Shown here: piece by piece, positions 23,136-32,562 of the stretch
Position numbering within the stretch: the first letter of the stretch is position 1
How the letters are laid out: the number at the start of each line of letters is the position of its first letter
Assembly (NCBI GenBank): GCA_910587595.1
Contig: CAJULQ010000005.1
Span: 96,527 to 160,526 of the forward strand
Reading direction: 5' to 3'
Length of the DNA stretch: 64,000 bases
Source of the DNA: an uncultured Christensenellaceae bacterium
Lineage (GTDB): Bacteria; Bacillota; Clostridia; Christensenellales; Pumilibacteraceae
The notes under the pieces: model-generated
Database searches by the model: none
Told to the model about the DNA's origin: nothing
The model's input: only the letters and a program-made list of their open reading frames with translations
Translations under genes and position numbers: made by a program

Positions 23136-23183
23136 CTATGGGTCGCATGCTTTTTGCATGCCTTTATTATAGGAGAATGAACG

Positions 23184-25760
23184 ATGAGAAAAAAGATGTT
23201 TACGCTCTTTTTGGCGTTGCTGTGCGCTGTGGCGTGTATAGCGGCGCTGAGCGGTTGTAAGAAGTCTGCGTCGTCGTCACAAGATACCAAGCCGCAGATC
23301 GACCCGACGCACAAGCACGCATATGCGCAAGAAGTGATCGCGCCGCAGTGCGCGGCCGAGGGGTATACGCGGTTTCGCTGTTCGTGCGGTTCGGAGTATA
23401 CGCAAGACGAAACGCCGGCATTGGGGCACGACATGCAAGACGATACTTGCGTGCGTTGCAGCGCTCTGCCCACGCAAGGCCTCGAATACACGGCCGTGGA
23501 AGGCGGCTATGAAGTGAAGGGGACGGGATCGGCAACCACTGCCGATATCATTGTGCCGTCAACTTCCGGCGGGCGCACCGTGGTGTCGGTGGGAGAAAGG
23601 GCTTTTGACAATAGCGGTATCCGATACGTGACGTTGCCGTCTACGGTAAAAGACATTCAAAAGCAAGGCTTTTCCGGCTGTGTCGATCTGCGGTCTGTGC
23701 AAATGCCGGGCGTTCGGCGGTTGGGCGACATGGCATTCGGCGGCTGCGCGCAGTTGGCGCCCGTCGTCTTGCCCGATACGTTGGAGTCTATCGGCGCGCA
23801 CGTGTTTGCGTCGGCTTGGCGGCAAACCGCCATACATATTCCCGCCTCGGTAACAAGCATTGCAAACGGCGCGTTTGCGGGGTGCAGCGCCATCGGCGCC
23901 CTTACCGTAGACGAAGCCAACGCCGTCTATTATGCCGTGGACAACTGCGTGATCGATAAGGCGACCGACGTGTTGGTGCTGGGTTGCAAAAACAGCCGCA
24001 TCCCCACCGACGGATCGGTGGTCGAAATTGCCGATCATGCGTTTTCGTCGGTGGAGGGCATGACCGAACTGGTCATTCCCGACTGTATTACCAAGATCGG
24101 TATAGGCGTGTTTCGTAATTCGGACGTGCAAAGCATTCGGATCGGCAAGGGGCTGACGGACTTTGCGCCCGATACTTTTTTGGGTTGCGAAGCCCTGACC
24201 TCGATTTGGGTGGACGCGCAAAATCCCAAATATATCGCAGCGGGCAACTGTTTGATCGATCGAGCGGCCAAAAGCGTGGTGCTGGGTTGCAAGACCAGCG
24301 TGATCCCCACCGACGGTGAGGTAGTAAATTCCATTGCCATGCGTGCGTTCGCGCAGTGCCCCGTGCCCGAAGACTTTGTGATTCCCGCCAACGTGACCGC
24401 CATCGGCGAATATGCTTTTTCCGGCAGTAAACTCAAAAGCGTGACGGTGCGTGCCAATCTGACGGACGGTTCGCGCGCTTTTTCGGGCGCCGACAGTCTG
24501 CAAAACGTTGTCATCGAGGAAGGCGTGACCGAGATCGCCCCGTGGATGTTTGCGGGAGCGCGTATCCAAGAGATCCGCTTTCCTTCGTCGCTTACCGAGA
24601 TCGGAGAAAATGCGTTTCTTGGGTGCAAGTGCTTGACGGAATTGAAACTCCCGTCGGGCGTTACGACCATTGCCCAAAGCGCATTCGGGGGTTGTTCGTC
24701 GCTGACCGAGCTGACTATTCCCGACCACGTGACGACCATAGGCAAAGACGCTTTCCGCGATTGCTACGGCCTCGTTAAGCTGACGCTGGGTCGCGGTTTG
24801 ACTACCATCGGGTCGGGCGCCTTTTACACCTCGTACAAGCTGACCGAGCTGGTCAACTTATCGAGTTTGGCCATTGCAAAGACAACGGATAAGAGCGGCG
24901 AGCTATTCGGGCGACTGGGATACGTCTTGCAAACCAAGACGGACGGCAACAACGAATTGTTTTTCGAGGGCGATCTGTACACGTCGACCGATTACGAGAG
25001 CAAGCTGGATTTTACCGCCGACGGTCTGGTGTTTTACAACAACAACGGGTCGTATGAGTTGTACGGCTGTCATCGGACGGGTGCGGTCACATTGCCGCAA
25101 AGTTATAAAGATTTACCCTACGACATTGCAAGCGGCGCCTTTTGGTATGCGAACGTTTCGGAACTCACCGTTACGGGCGGCGTCAACAAGGTTAAGCAGT
25201 TGGCGTTTCACCGTAGCGGCTTGCAAAAGATCGACTTTACGGGTGTGCGCACCATTGCAAGCTATGCCTTCATGACGTGTAACGGGTTGCAGAGCGTGAC
25301 CATTTCCGACTGCGAATCGCTGGAAGGGTATGCCTTTATCGTGTGTAAGGGCCTCAAAGAAATCACGTTGCGCAACGTGCGGCAGATCGGGCAGTGTCCT
25401 ATCTTGGCCATGAGCAACAATACGACGGCATACAGCGGTTTGGAACGATTGGTGTTGGATATCGAAACGGTGACCTCTTACATTTTTTGCACGTATACCG
25501 ATATTCCGGCGGTAATCTTATCGAGTAACGTAAAAACCGTCGAACAGTACGCCTTTTACAATTGCACCTTTGATACCGTGTACTATTTGGGTACGGTCGA
25601 GCAGTGGAAAGGGATAGACGTGACGCTTGCAGACGAGGGCTACGAGTCCTACGACCCGCTGTGTACCATCGAGATCTGCTATTACAGCGAAAGCGCGCCT
25701 ACGGGCGAGGGCAGCTATTGGCACTACGGCGCCGACGGTGTAACGCCCGTTAAGTGGTAA
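23184..25760 (+). CDS. BspA-like leucine-rich-repeat lipoprotein
   Basis: An 858-residue secreted protein. The signal peptide ends in LSGC with C25 as lipid anchor. Residues about 47-95 form the His/Cys module common in Bacillota surface proteins (HKHAYAQEVIAPQC, then FRCSCGSEYTQDETPALGH). The rest is many BspA/LRR_5 repeats of the type LTELTIPDHVTTIGKDAFRDC. Two units instead read NSRIPTDGSVVEIADHAFSS-like, with an embedded YYAVDNCVIDKAT motif. A role in surface binding or adhesion is likely, ligand unknown. AGGAG lies upstream of the ATG. Confidence 0.85.
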   Translation: MRKKMFTLFLALLCAVACIAALSGCKKSASSSQDTKPQIDPTHKHAYAQEVIAPQCAAEGYTRFRCSCGSEYTQDETPALGHDMQDDTCVRCSALPTQGLEYTAVEGGYEVKGTGSATTADIIVPSTSGGRTVVSVGERAFDNSGIRYVTLPSTVKDIQKQGFSGCVDLRSVQMPGVRRLGDMAFGGCAQLAPVVLPDTLESIGAHVFASAWRQTAIHIPASVTSIANGAFAGCSAIGALTVDEANAVYYAVDNCVIDKATDVLVLGCKNSRIPTDGSVVEIADHAFSSVEGMTELVIPDCITKIGIGVFRNSDVQSIRIGKGLTDFAPDTFLGCEALTSIWVDAQNPKYIAAGNCLIDRAAKSVVLGCKTSVIPTDGEVVNSIAMRAFAQCPVPEDFVIPANVTAIGEYAFSGSKLKSVTVRANLTDGSRAFSGADSLQNVVIEEGVTEIAPWMFAGARIQEIRFPSSLTEIGENAFLGCKCLTELKLPSGVTTIAQSAFGGCSSLTELTIPDHVTTIGKDAFRDCYGLVKLTLGRGLTTIGSGAFYTSYKLTELVNLSSLAIAKTTDKSGELFGRLGYVLQTKTDGNNELFFEGDLYTSTDYESKLDFTADGLVFYNNNGSYELYGCHRTGAVTLPQSYKDLPYDIASGAFWYANVSELTVTGGVNKVKQLAFHRSGLQKIDFTGVRTIASYAFMTCNGLQSVTISDCESLEGYAFIVCKGLKEITLRNVRQIGQCPILAMSNNTTAYSGLERLVLDIETVTSYIFCTYTDIPAVILSSNVKTVEQYAFYNCTFDTVYYLGTVEQWKGIDVTLADEGYESYDPLCTIEICYYSESAPTGEGSYWHYGADGVTPVKW

Positions 25761-25783
25761 GTCCTCTCGATGCACGGAAAAGA

Positions 25784-25815
25784 AAAAGGACCCGAAACGT
25801 TCGGGTCCTTTTTTT
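25784..25815. terminator. Bidirectional intrinsic terminator
   Basis: AAAGGACCCGAA and TTCGGGTCCTTT pair with A and T runs on the outside. It separates the LRR gene from convergent glnN. Confidence 0.88.
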
Positions 25816-25832
25816 GGATCGCAAAAGCGTTT

Positions 25833-27914
25833 TTATACCGAAAACAGTAGTTCGGCGTAGGTGGGCATGGGCCACACGTCTTCGGGCACCAGCGTTTCGA
25901 GCACGTCGCATGCGGCGCGCAATTCGCGCATGGCGGCAAACACCACGTCGTGATAGGCGGCGGCTTGTTTGGCGTTGCCCTCTATGCCCTTTACTTGCAC
26001 CGTGCCGTCCGAAAGACGGGCGAGTGCGGCGTGCGCGGCGCGGGTGTATTCGTCTATGCGTTGCAACAAGTCTTTTTCGGTGGGCGCGTCAAATCCCAGC
26101 GCTTGCTTGGCGGCGGCGGCGGACGCGAGCGACGCCATGTAGCGAATGCACGCGGGAATGATCTGTTTGCCCGCCATGTCGATCATGGTGAGCGCCTCTA
26201 TGTTGATCACTTTGCAGTAGTTTTCCAAGAGGATCTCTTCGCGCGCCTTGATCTCCTCGCCCGTATACACGCCGTGGCGGGCAAACATGGCAAGGTTTTC
26301 GGGGCGGGAATAGTAGGGGAGCGCTTCGGGCGTGGTCTTTAGGTTGAGAAGACCGCGCTTTTCGGCCTCTTTCACCCATTCGTCCGAATAGTTGTTGCCG
26401 TTGAAAACGATGCGCTTGTGCGCCGCATACGTTTCGGTCACGATCTTCAAAGCCTCTTTGGCGGGATCGGCGGCGGCCGTCAGGCGGTCGGCAAATTCGG
26501 CGAGCACGTCGGCCACGGCGGTGTTTAACATAACGTTGGGGCAAGCGATATTGAACGTCGAGCCGAGCGAACGGAATTCGAATTTGTTGCCCGTAAAAGC
26601 AAACGGCGAAGTGCGGTTGCGGTCGGTGGTGTCCGACATAAAGGCGGGAATGGATTCGGCCACTTGCATCTTACTGCTTTTTTTGCCCGCATACGTTTTG
26701 CCGCTTTGCATGGATTCGAGAATGCCCGTGAGTTCGTCGCCCAAAAACACGGAGATAATGGCGGGCGGCGCCTCGTTGGCGCCCAAGCGGTGATCGTTGC
26801 CCGCGCTGGCCACGCTTAAGCGCAATAGGTCTTGGTGTTCGTCCACCGCTTTGAGTATGGCGGTGAGAAAGAGTAAAAAGCGGGTGTTGGTTTCGGGCGT
26901 TTTGCCGGGATCCAAAAGATTGCTGCCCGTGTCGGCGGAGATCGACCAGTTGTTGTGTTTGCCGCTGCCGTTCACGCCCGCAAACGGCTTTTCGTGCAGT
27001 AGGCACACAAGGTCGTGGCGATCGGCTATCTTTTTCATCACTTCCATGGTGAGTTGGTTGTGATCGGTGGCCACGTTCACTTCGGCGAAAATGGGCGCCA
27101 ATTCGTGTTGGGCGGGCGCCACTTCGTTATGCCGCGTTTTGGCCAAAACGCCCAACTTCCACAGTTCGCGGTCCAAGTCGTCCATAAAGGCGATAACGCG
27201 CGGACGGATATTGCCGAAATAGTGGTCTTCCAACTCTTGCCCTTTGGGCGGGCGTGCGCCGAACAGCGTGCGCCCCGTAAAGATCAAGTCTTTGCGCTTT
27301 TTCCACAGCGACTTATCGATCAAAAAATATTCTTGCTCGGCGCCCACCGTGGCGTTTACGCGCGAAACGGCCGTTTCGCCCAGCGCGTGCAACACGCGCA
27401 CCGCTTGTTTGCTTATGGCGCGCATGGATCGCAACAGCGGCGTTTTCTTATCCAGCACTTGCCCCGAATAGGAGATAAACGCGGTGGGAATGCACAGCGC
27501 GCTGTCTTTTATGAACGCGTAACTGCTCGGATCCCACGCCGTGTAGCCGCGCGCCTCGAAGGTGGAGCGCAACCCGCCCGACGGAAAGCTGGACGCGTCC
27601 GGCTCGCCGTGGATAAGTTCTTTGCCCGAAAAGTTCATGATCACCGTGCCGTCGCCGTTGGGGCTTATAAAGCTGTCGTGCTTTTCGGCGGTGATGCCCG
27701 TCATGGGTTGGAACCAGTGCGTGTAGTGGGTGGCGCCGTGCTCTATGGCCCAATCTTTCATAACGGCGGCAATGGTGTTGGCCAAAGCGGGGTCGAGCGA
27801 GGCGCCGCTTTCCACCGTTTGTTTTAGGGCGGTATACGTTTCTTTTGGCAGGCGCTCTTTCATCACCTTGTCGTTAAACACCAAGGTGCCGAACAGTTCG
27901 GGTACGTTTGTCAT
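25833..27914 (-). CDS. glnN: Type III glutamine synthetase GlnN
   Basis: A 693-residue enzyme, the length of GSIII and far longer than GSI (~450). It shows THWFQPMTGITAEKHDSF, FPSGGLRSTFEARGYTAWD, the AEQEYFLID segment, and KHNNWSISAD near the ATP site. It joins ammonia to glutamate. The start is set by AAGGAGAATATAT before the ATG. A promoter (TTGACT-16-TATAAT) and a hairpin ending in a T-run lie in its leader, so expression may be attenuated in response to nitrogen. Confidence 0.96.
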   Translation of the reverse strand: MTNVPELFGTLVFNDKVMKERLPKETYTALKQTVESGASLDPALANTIAAVMKDWAIEHGATHYTHWFQPMTGITAEKHDSFISPNGDGTVIMNFSGKELIHGEPDASSFPSGGLRSTFEARGYTAWDPSSYAFIKDSALCIPTAFISYSGQVLDKKTPLLRSMRAISKQAVRVLHALGETAVSRVNATVGAEQEYFLIDKSLWKKRKDLIFTGRTLFGARPPKGQELEDHYFGNIRPRVIAFMDDLDRELWKLGVLAKTRHNEVAPAQHELAPIFAEVNVATDHNQLTMEVMKKIADRHDLVCLLHEKPFAGVNGSGKHNNWSISADTGSNLLDPGKTPETNTRFLLFLTAILKAVDEHQDLLRLSVASAGNDHRLGANEAPPAIISVFLGDELTGILESMQSGKTYAGKKSSKMQVAESIPAFMSDTTDRNRTSPFAFTGNKFEFRSLGSTFNIACPNVMLNTAVADVLAEFADRLTAAADPAKEALKIVTETYAAHKRIVFNGNNYSDEWVKEAEKRGLLNLKTTPEALPYYSRPENLAMFARHGVYTGEEIKAREEILLENYCKVINIEALTMIDMAGKQIIPACIRYMASLASAAAAKQALGFDAPTEKDLLQRIDEYTRAAHAALARLSDGTVQVKGIEGNAKQAAAYHDVVFAAMRELRAACDVLETLVPEDVWPMPTYAELLFSV

Positions 27915-27949
27915 ATATATTCTCCTTGTATAAAAAGAAATACGGAATA

Positions 27950-28004
27950 TAAAAACGGCGTTGTGAGAATTTCCGCTATTTTCGAAAACTCTGACAGCGC
28001 CGTT
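27950..28004 (-). promoter_or_regulatory. Terminator-like hairpin in the glnN leader
   Basis: Reading the minus strand, AACGGCG (28004-27998) pairs with CGCCGTT (27960-27954), with further GAG/CTC pairing inside, and TTTTTATATT follows at once. It lies between the promoter and ATG, so readthrough would control glnN. The effector is unknown. Confidence 0.55.
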
Positions 28005-28027
28005 GCCGAAAGACTTTTTATGCTTTC

Positions 28028-28055
28028 ATTATAGCACACATTGTTAAAAAGTCAA
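28028..28055 (-). promoter_or_regulatory. Promoter of glnN
   Basis: Minus strand TTGACT (28055-28050), 16-base spacer, TATAAT (28033-28028). The 327-bp gap between glnN and glgB is AT-rich and holds this promoter, the leader hairpin and the divergent glgB promoter. Confidence 0.7.
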
Positions 28056-28168
28056 ATGATTTACACGTGTATGCAAAAACAACTATTTCTATGTATATCA
28101 TTATATACGAAAAATGCAATACTGTCAATACCCTTTTGAAAATTTTGTCAGTTAAATTTGCAAACCCC

Positions 28169-28197
28169 TTGAAATTTTTATATATTTATGGTATAAT
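28169..28197 (+). promoter_or_regulatory. Promoter of the glg operon
   Basis: TTGAAA (28169-28174), 17-base spacer, extended -10 TGgTATAAT (TATAAT 28192-28197). Confidence 0.75.
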
Positions 28198-28241
28198 AGA
28201 ACAAATAGATAGAAAAGGGCGATGAGGCGTAAATTACTGCT

Positions 28242-30212
28242 ATGGGCGAAAACGACGTAACACGGTTTTACAGCGGAAAACAAACAGACGGATATAAACA
28301 CTTCGGGTGTAAATTACAAGGCGACACGGCGCGCTTTGCGGTGTGGGCGCCGCGGGCGGAATCGGTAGGCGTTGCGGGGGATTTCAACGGTTGGCAAGCG
28401 CAACCGCTGTCTTGCCATAGCGGCATTTGGTCGGGCGTCGTTTCGGGCGTAAAAGAATTCGATAACTATAAATACGTGATCGTTACCAAAGACGGCCGAA
28501 CGCTTTACAAGGCCGATCCCTATGCTTTCCACGGCGAAACGGGGGGCAACTTTTGCAGTAAGGCGTACGATCTCGGCCGTATCGAGTGGACGGACGGCGA
28601 ATATATGAAACGGCGGGAAAGCACGGATACCTACCACGCGCCCGTGTCCGTTTACGAGGCGCACATCGGCTCTTGGCGCAAGTATGCCGACGGCAACTAT
28701 TTCGGCTACCGCAAATTTGCCGACGAAGCGGCGGACTATGTGAAAAAAGCGGGCTTTACCCATATCGAACTGATGGGTATTGCCGAATATCCGTTCGACG
28801 GCAGTTGGGGGTATCAAGTGACGGGGTATTACGCGCCCACGTCGCGCTACGGCACACCCGCCGATTTTGCCTATCTCGTGAACGCTTTTCACAATGCGGG
28901 TATCGGCGTTATCCTCGATTGGGTGCCGGGGCATTTTCCCAAAGACGCGCACGGACTGTATGAATTCGACGGGCAACCGCTATACGAACCCGAAGACCCC
29001 TTGCGGCGCGAACACGAGGAGTGGGGCACGCGGTGTTTCGATTACGGCCGCACGGAAGTGAAAAGCTTTTTGATTTCCAATGCGTTGTATTGGCTCAAAG
29101 AATATCATGTAGACGGCTTGCGCGTGGACGCGGTGGCCAGCATGCTGTATCTCGATTACGCCCGCAAGCAGTGGCGCCCCAACAAATACGGCGGCAAAGA
29201 AAACCTCGATGCGATCGATTTTTTCCGCGCACTCAACACCGAGGTGTTCTCGCAATTTTCTAACGTTATGATGATCGCCGAAGAGAGCACGGCGTGGCCG
29301 CTCGTTACCCGTCCCGCGGCCGACGGCGGCTTGGGTTTCAACTACAAGTGGAACATGGGTTGGATGAACGACACGTTGCGGTATGCCAAGACCGATCCGC
29401 TTTTTCGCAAGGGCATTCACAACAATCTCACGTTTTCCATGACCTATGCTTTCAGCGAAAACTATATATTGCCCATTTCGCACGACGAGGTGGTGCACGG
29501 CAAAGGGTCGCTCTTGAACAAAATGCCGGGCGACTACGAAATGAAATTTGCGGGTTGGCGCAACTACTTGATGAACATGTACGCGCACCCCGGCAAAAAG
29601 TTGTTGATGATGGGCAGCGAGTTGGCCATGTTCAAAGAATGGGATTTTGCCGACGAGCTGGATTGGGGGCTGTTGTCTTACCCCGCGCACGAGGGCGCGT
29701 TGCGGTTTGTTACGGCGCTCAACGAGATCTACAAAAACTATCCCGCCCTATATGAGATAGACGACGACTGGAGCGGGTTTACGTGGTTGGTGCCCGACGA
29801 TTGCAACAACAACGTGATCGTGTACGAGCGGCGCGACAAAAAAGGCGGGCGGCTGTTGGCGGTGTTCAATTTCTCGCCCGTGGGCATAGACGATTACGTG
29901 TTCGGTTGCGACAAGGGCAGTTTTACCGAAATACTGCACAGCGATCAAAACGGGTTTACGCAAGCGGCGGTAACGCACCGCACCCAACCCAAAGAAAGTC
30001 ACGGCAAGCCGGACAGCATTTGTATGCATATTCCGCCCATGTGCGGCATATACATGGTTGGTAAGTCGGTTTCGTCCGACAAATTGAAAGGCGGTAGGGC
30101 GGTCACGAAAAAAACAACGGCAAGCGGCGGCGTTAAAAAAACGGGCAAAGTCGCGGTAAACAAGAGAATATCCGAAAACGCACAACAAAACGGGCGCAAA
30201 GCGGTAAAATAA
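28242..30212 (+). CDS. glgB: 1,4-alpha-glucan branching enzyme GlgB
   Basis: A 656-residue GH13 branching enzyme. An N-terminal CBM48 (about 20-110, FAVWAPRAESVGVAGDFNGW) precedes the TIM barrel. The nucleophile is D296 in GLRVDAVASML, the acid/base E347 in AEEST, and ISHDEVVHGKGSL carries the third catalytic Asp. It forms alpha-1,6 branches in glycogen. The last ~40 residues are a Lys/Thr/Gly-rich basic tail after the normal end of the fold. It is the first gene of glgB-C-D-A. Confidence 0.96.
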   Translation: MGENDVTRFYSGKQTDGYKHFGCKLQGDTARFAVWAPRAESVGVAGDFNGWQAQPLSCHSGIWSGVVSGVKEFDNYKYVIVTKDGRTLYKADPYAFHGETGGNFCSKAYDLGRIEWTDGEYMKRRESTDTYHAPVSVYEAHIGSWRKYADGNYFGYRKFADEAADYVKKAGFTHIELMGIAEYPFDGSWGYQVTGYYAPTSRYGTPADFAYLVNAFHNAGIGVILDWVPGHFPKDAHGLYEFDGQPLYEPEDPLRREHEEWGTRCFDYGRTEVKSFLISNALYWLKEYHVDGLRVDAVASMLYLDYARKQWRPNKYGGKENLDAIDFFRALNTEVFSQFSNVMMIAEESTAWPLVTRPAADGGLGFNYKWNMGWMNDTLRYAKTDPLFRKGIHNNLTFSMTYAFSENYILPISHDEVVHGKGSLLNKMPGDYEMKFAGWRNYLMNMYAHPGKKLLMMGSELAMFKEWDFADELDWGLLSYPAHEGALRFVTALNEIYKNYPALYEIDDDWSGFTWLVPDDCNNNVIVYERRDKKGGRLLAVFNFSPVGIDDYVFGCDKGSFTEILHSDQNGFTQAAVTHRTQPKESHGKPDSICMHIPPMCGIYMVGKSVSSDKLKGGRAVTKKTTASGGVKKTGKVAVNKRISENAQQNGRKAVK

Positions 30213-30222
30213 AGGGGAGATT

Positions 30223-31416
30223 ATGAAGAAAAAACAATGTGTAGCAATGCTGTTGGCGGGCGGTCAGGGCACGCGGTTATACGCGCTGACCAGTCATGCC
30301 ACAAAACCCGCGGTGTCGTTCGGCGCAAAATATCGTATCATCGATTTTCCGCTGTCTAACTGCACCAATTCGGGCATCGATACGGTGGGCGTGCTCACGC
30401 AGTACCAGCCTTTAATACTCAACGAGTATATCGGCACGGGGGAGCCGTGGGATCTCGACCGTACGTTCGGCGGCGTGCACACATTGCCGCCCTATCAAGC
30501 CAAGACGGGGGGCGAATGGTATAAAGGCACGGCCAACGCCATATACCAAAATTTGCACTTTCTCAAAGAGTACGATTCCGAGCACGTGCTGATCTTGTCG
30601 GGCGACCATATCTACACCATGGACTATTCGCAAATGCTCACAGAGCACGTGGAAAACAACGCCGACTGCACGATAAGCGTGATAGACGTGGACGAGAAAG
30701 AGGCAAGCCGATTCGGCATCATGGACTACGACAAAAACAAGCGCATCACGTCGTTTGAAGAAAAGCCCAAACAGCCCAAGTCCAACCACGCCAGCATGGG
30801 CATTTACATCTTCAAAAAAGACGTGTTGGTCGGCGAATTGATAGACGACGAAAAAGACCCCGCTTCCAGCAACGATTTCGGCAAAAACATCATACCCACG
30901 CTGCTCAAAAAGAAGATGCGCGTGTTTGCCTATCAATTCAAGGGATATTGGAAAGACGTGGGCACCGTTACCAGCCTATGGGAAGCCAACATGGATCTGT
31001 TGGGCGAGAAACCCGTGCTCACGCTCAATGCGAGCGGGCAAAAAGTGTATTCGCGCAACGAGCCGTTGCCGCCCACGTTCTTCGGCGCCAACGCCTCGGT
31101 GGAAAATTGCATGCTCACCACGGGGTGCGAGATCTACGGCAAGGTGAAAAATTCGGTGATCGGCGAGGGCGTTGTGATCGGCGAAGGCGCGGTGGTGCAA
31201 GACAGCGTGATCATGAGCAATTCGGTGATCGGCAAGGGCGTTTGCATGCGCTACGGCATGGTAGACGAGAACGTGACGATCGGCGACAACGTGACGGTGG
31301 GCGATGAAAAAAGCGACAGCGATCATATCGCGCTTATCGGGCGCGACAGCGTGATCGCCGCCGGCAGAAAGATCGCCGCGGGCGAGATCATAGACGAAGG
31401 CGGGAACACGAAATGA
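30223..31416 (+). CDS. glgC: Glucose-1-phosphate adenylyltransferase GlgC
   Basis: A 397-residue ADP-glucose pyrophosphorylase. The nucleotide loop LLAGGQGTRLYALT lies near residues 11-24, GRYRIIDF-like KYRIIDFPLSNC follows, and the C-terminal third is a left-handed beta-helix (SVIGEGVVIGEGAVVQDSVI). It makes ADP-glucose for glycogen. The stop overlaps the glgD start (ATGA at 31413-31416), so GlgC and GlgD are coupled, as expected for a heteromer. Confidence 0.96.
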   Translation: MKKKQCVAMLLAGGQGTRLYALTSHATKPAVSFGAKYRIIDFPLSNCTNSGIDTVGVLTQYQPLILNEYIGTGEPWDLDRTFGGVHTLPPYQAKTGGEWYKGTANAIYQNLHFLKEYDSEHVLILSGDHIYTMDYSQMLTEHVENNADCTISVIDVDEKEASRFGIMDYDKNKRITSFEEKPKQPKSNHASMGIYIFKKDVLVGELIDDEKDPASSNDFGKNIIPTLLKKKMRVFAYQFKGYWKDVGTVTSLWEANMDLLGEKPVLTLNASGQKVYSRNEPLPPTFFGANASVENCMLTTGCEIYGKVKNSVIGEGVVIGEGAVVQDSVIMSNSVIGKGVCMRYGMVDENVTIGDNVTVGDEKSDSDHIALIGRDSVIAAGRKIAAGEIIDEGGNTK

Positions 31417-32525
31417 AAAGCATAGGCGTAATTTTCAGTAACATACACGACAAAGAGATCACCGAGCTGACGGGCAAGCGCACGCTTGCGTCCATTCCGT
31501 TCGGCGGTAGGTATCGCTTGATCGATTTTCCGCTTTCCAACATGGTAAACAGCGGGATCACCAAGGTGGGCGTAATCACCAAGGTGAACTATCAGTCGCT
31601 CATGGACCACGTGGGCAACGGCAAGCACTGGGATCTCAGCCGCAAAACGGGCGGACTTATGATCTTGCCGCCCTACGGCGTGGACGATCGCTCGCTGTAT
31701 AAATCGCGGTTCGACGCCATTTGCGGCATAGAGAATTTTTTGAAACACAGCAACGCGGACTACGTTGTGATGAGCGACTGCGACACGGTGTGCAACTTCA
31801 ACTTTGCCGACGCGGTAAAGGCGCACGAGCACAACCACGCCGACATCACCGTGATCGTGTATAAAACGCAAATAGGCAAAGAAAAGCGCATGCACACCGC
31901 CGTGGAATACGGCGCGGACAAACGGGTGGTAAAGGTCACCACGTCCGATAAACTGTCGGGCGAAAAAATGCTGTTCACCAATATGATGGTGATCTCGCGC
32001 ACGTTCTTGTTGCAGTTGATAGAGAACGCTACCGAATGGGGATACGCCAGCTTTTCGCGCGACGTGTTGGTGCGCGGTTGCAGAGAACACCGCATATTCG
32101 CATATGAATACGAGGGGTATTTTGCCGCCATCGATTCGTTGCCCAATTATTACGCGCGTTCGCTCGAACTGCTCGACAAACAAAAACGCGACGAACTGTT
32201 TTACAAAGACGGCGCGAATATCTACACCAAGGTGCGCGATTCGGCGCCCGCCCGCTTGATCGGCAACGCCGTGGTCAACAATTCGTTGGTGGCGGACGGT
32301 TGCGTGATAGAGGGCACGGTGCGCAATTCCATTCTGTTCCGCGGCGTGAAAGTGGCGCGCGGCGCTGTGATCACCGATTCCATCGTGTTCCAAGACAGCG
32401 AGATCGGCGAGGATTCGCATTTGCACTGCGTGATCGCCGACAAAACGGTGCGTATTTTGGGCGGCAGAACGCTGTCGGGACATCAAACGCACCCGTACTT
32501 TATTGCAAAAGGCACAGTGATCTAA
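31413..32525 (+). CDS. glgD: Glucose-1-phosphate adenylyltransferase-like subunit GlgD
   Basis: A 370-residue GlgC paralogue. It keeps the fold (FGGRYRLIDFPLSNMVNSG and a C-terminal beta-helix) but has no GGxGTRL loop; the first residues read IGVIFSNIHDKEITELTGKR instead. In Bacillota, GlgD is a non-catalytic or weakly catalytic partner that boosts GlgC. The overlapping start with glgC supports a joint complex. Confidence 0.94.
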   Translation: MKSIGVIFSNIHDKEITELTGKRTLASIPFGGRYRLIDFPLSNMVNSGITKVGVITKVNYQSLMDHVGNGKHWDLSRKTGGLMILPPYGVDDRSLYKSRFDAICGIENFLKHSNADYVVMSDCDTVCNFNFADAVKAHEHNHADITVIVYKTQIGKEKRMHTAVEYGADKRVVKVTTSDKLSGEKMLFTNMMVISRTFLLQLIENATEWGYASFSRDVLVRGCREHRIFAYEYEGYFAAIDSLPNYYARSLELLDKQKRDELFYKDGANIYTKVRDSAPARLIGNAVVNNSLVADGCVIEGTVRNSILFRGVKVARGAVITDSIVFQDSEIGEDSHLHCVIADKTVRILGGRTLSGHQTHPYFIAKGTVI

Positions 32526-32562
32526 CGGACCCGTTCCGTATCGATACGTAAAGGAGAGATGT

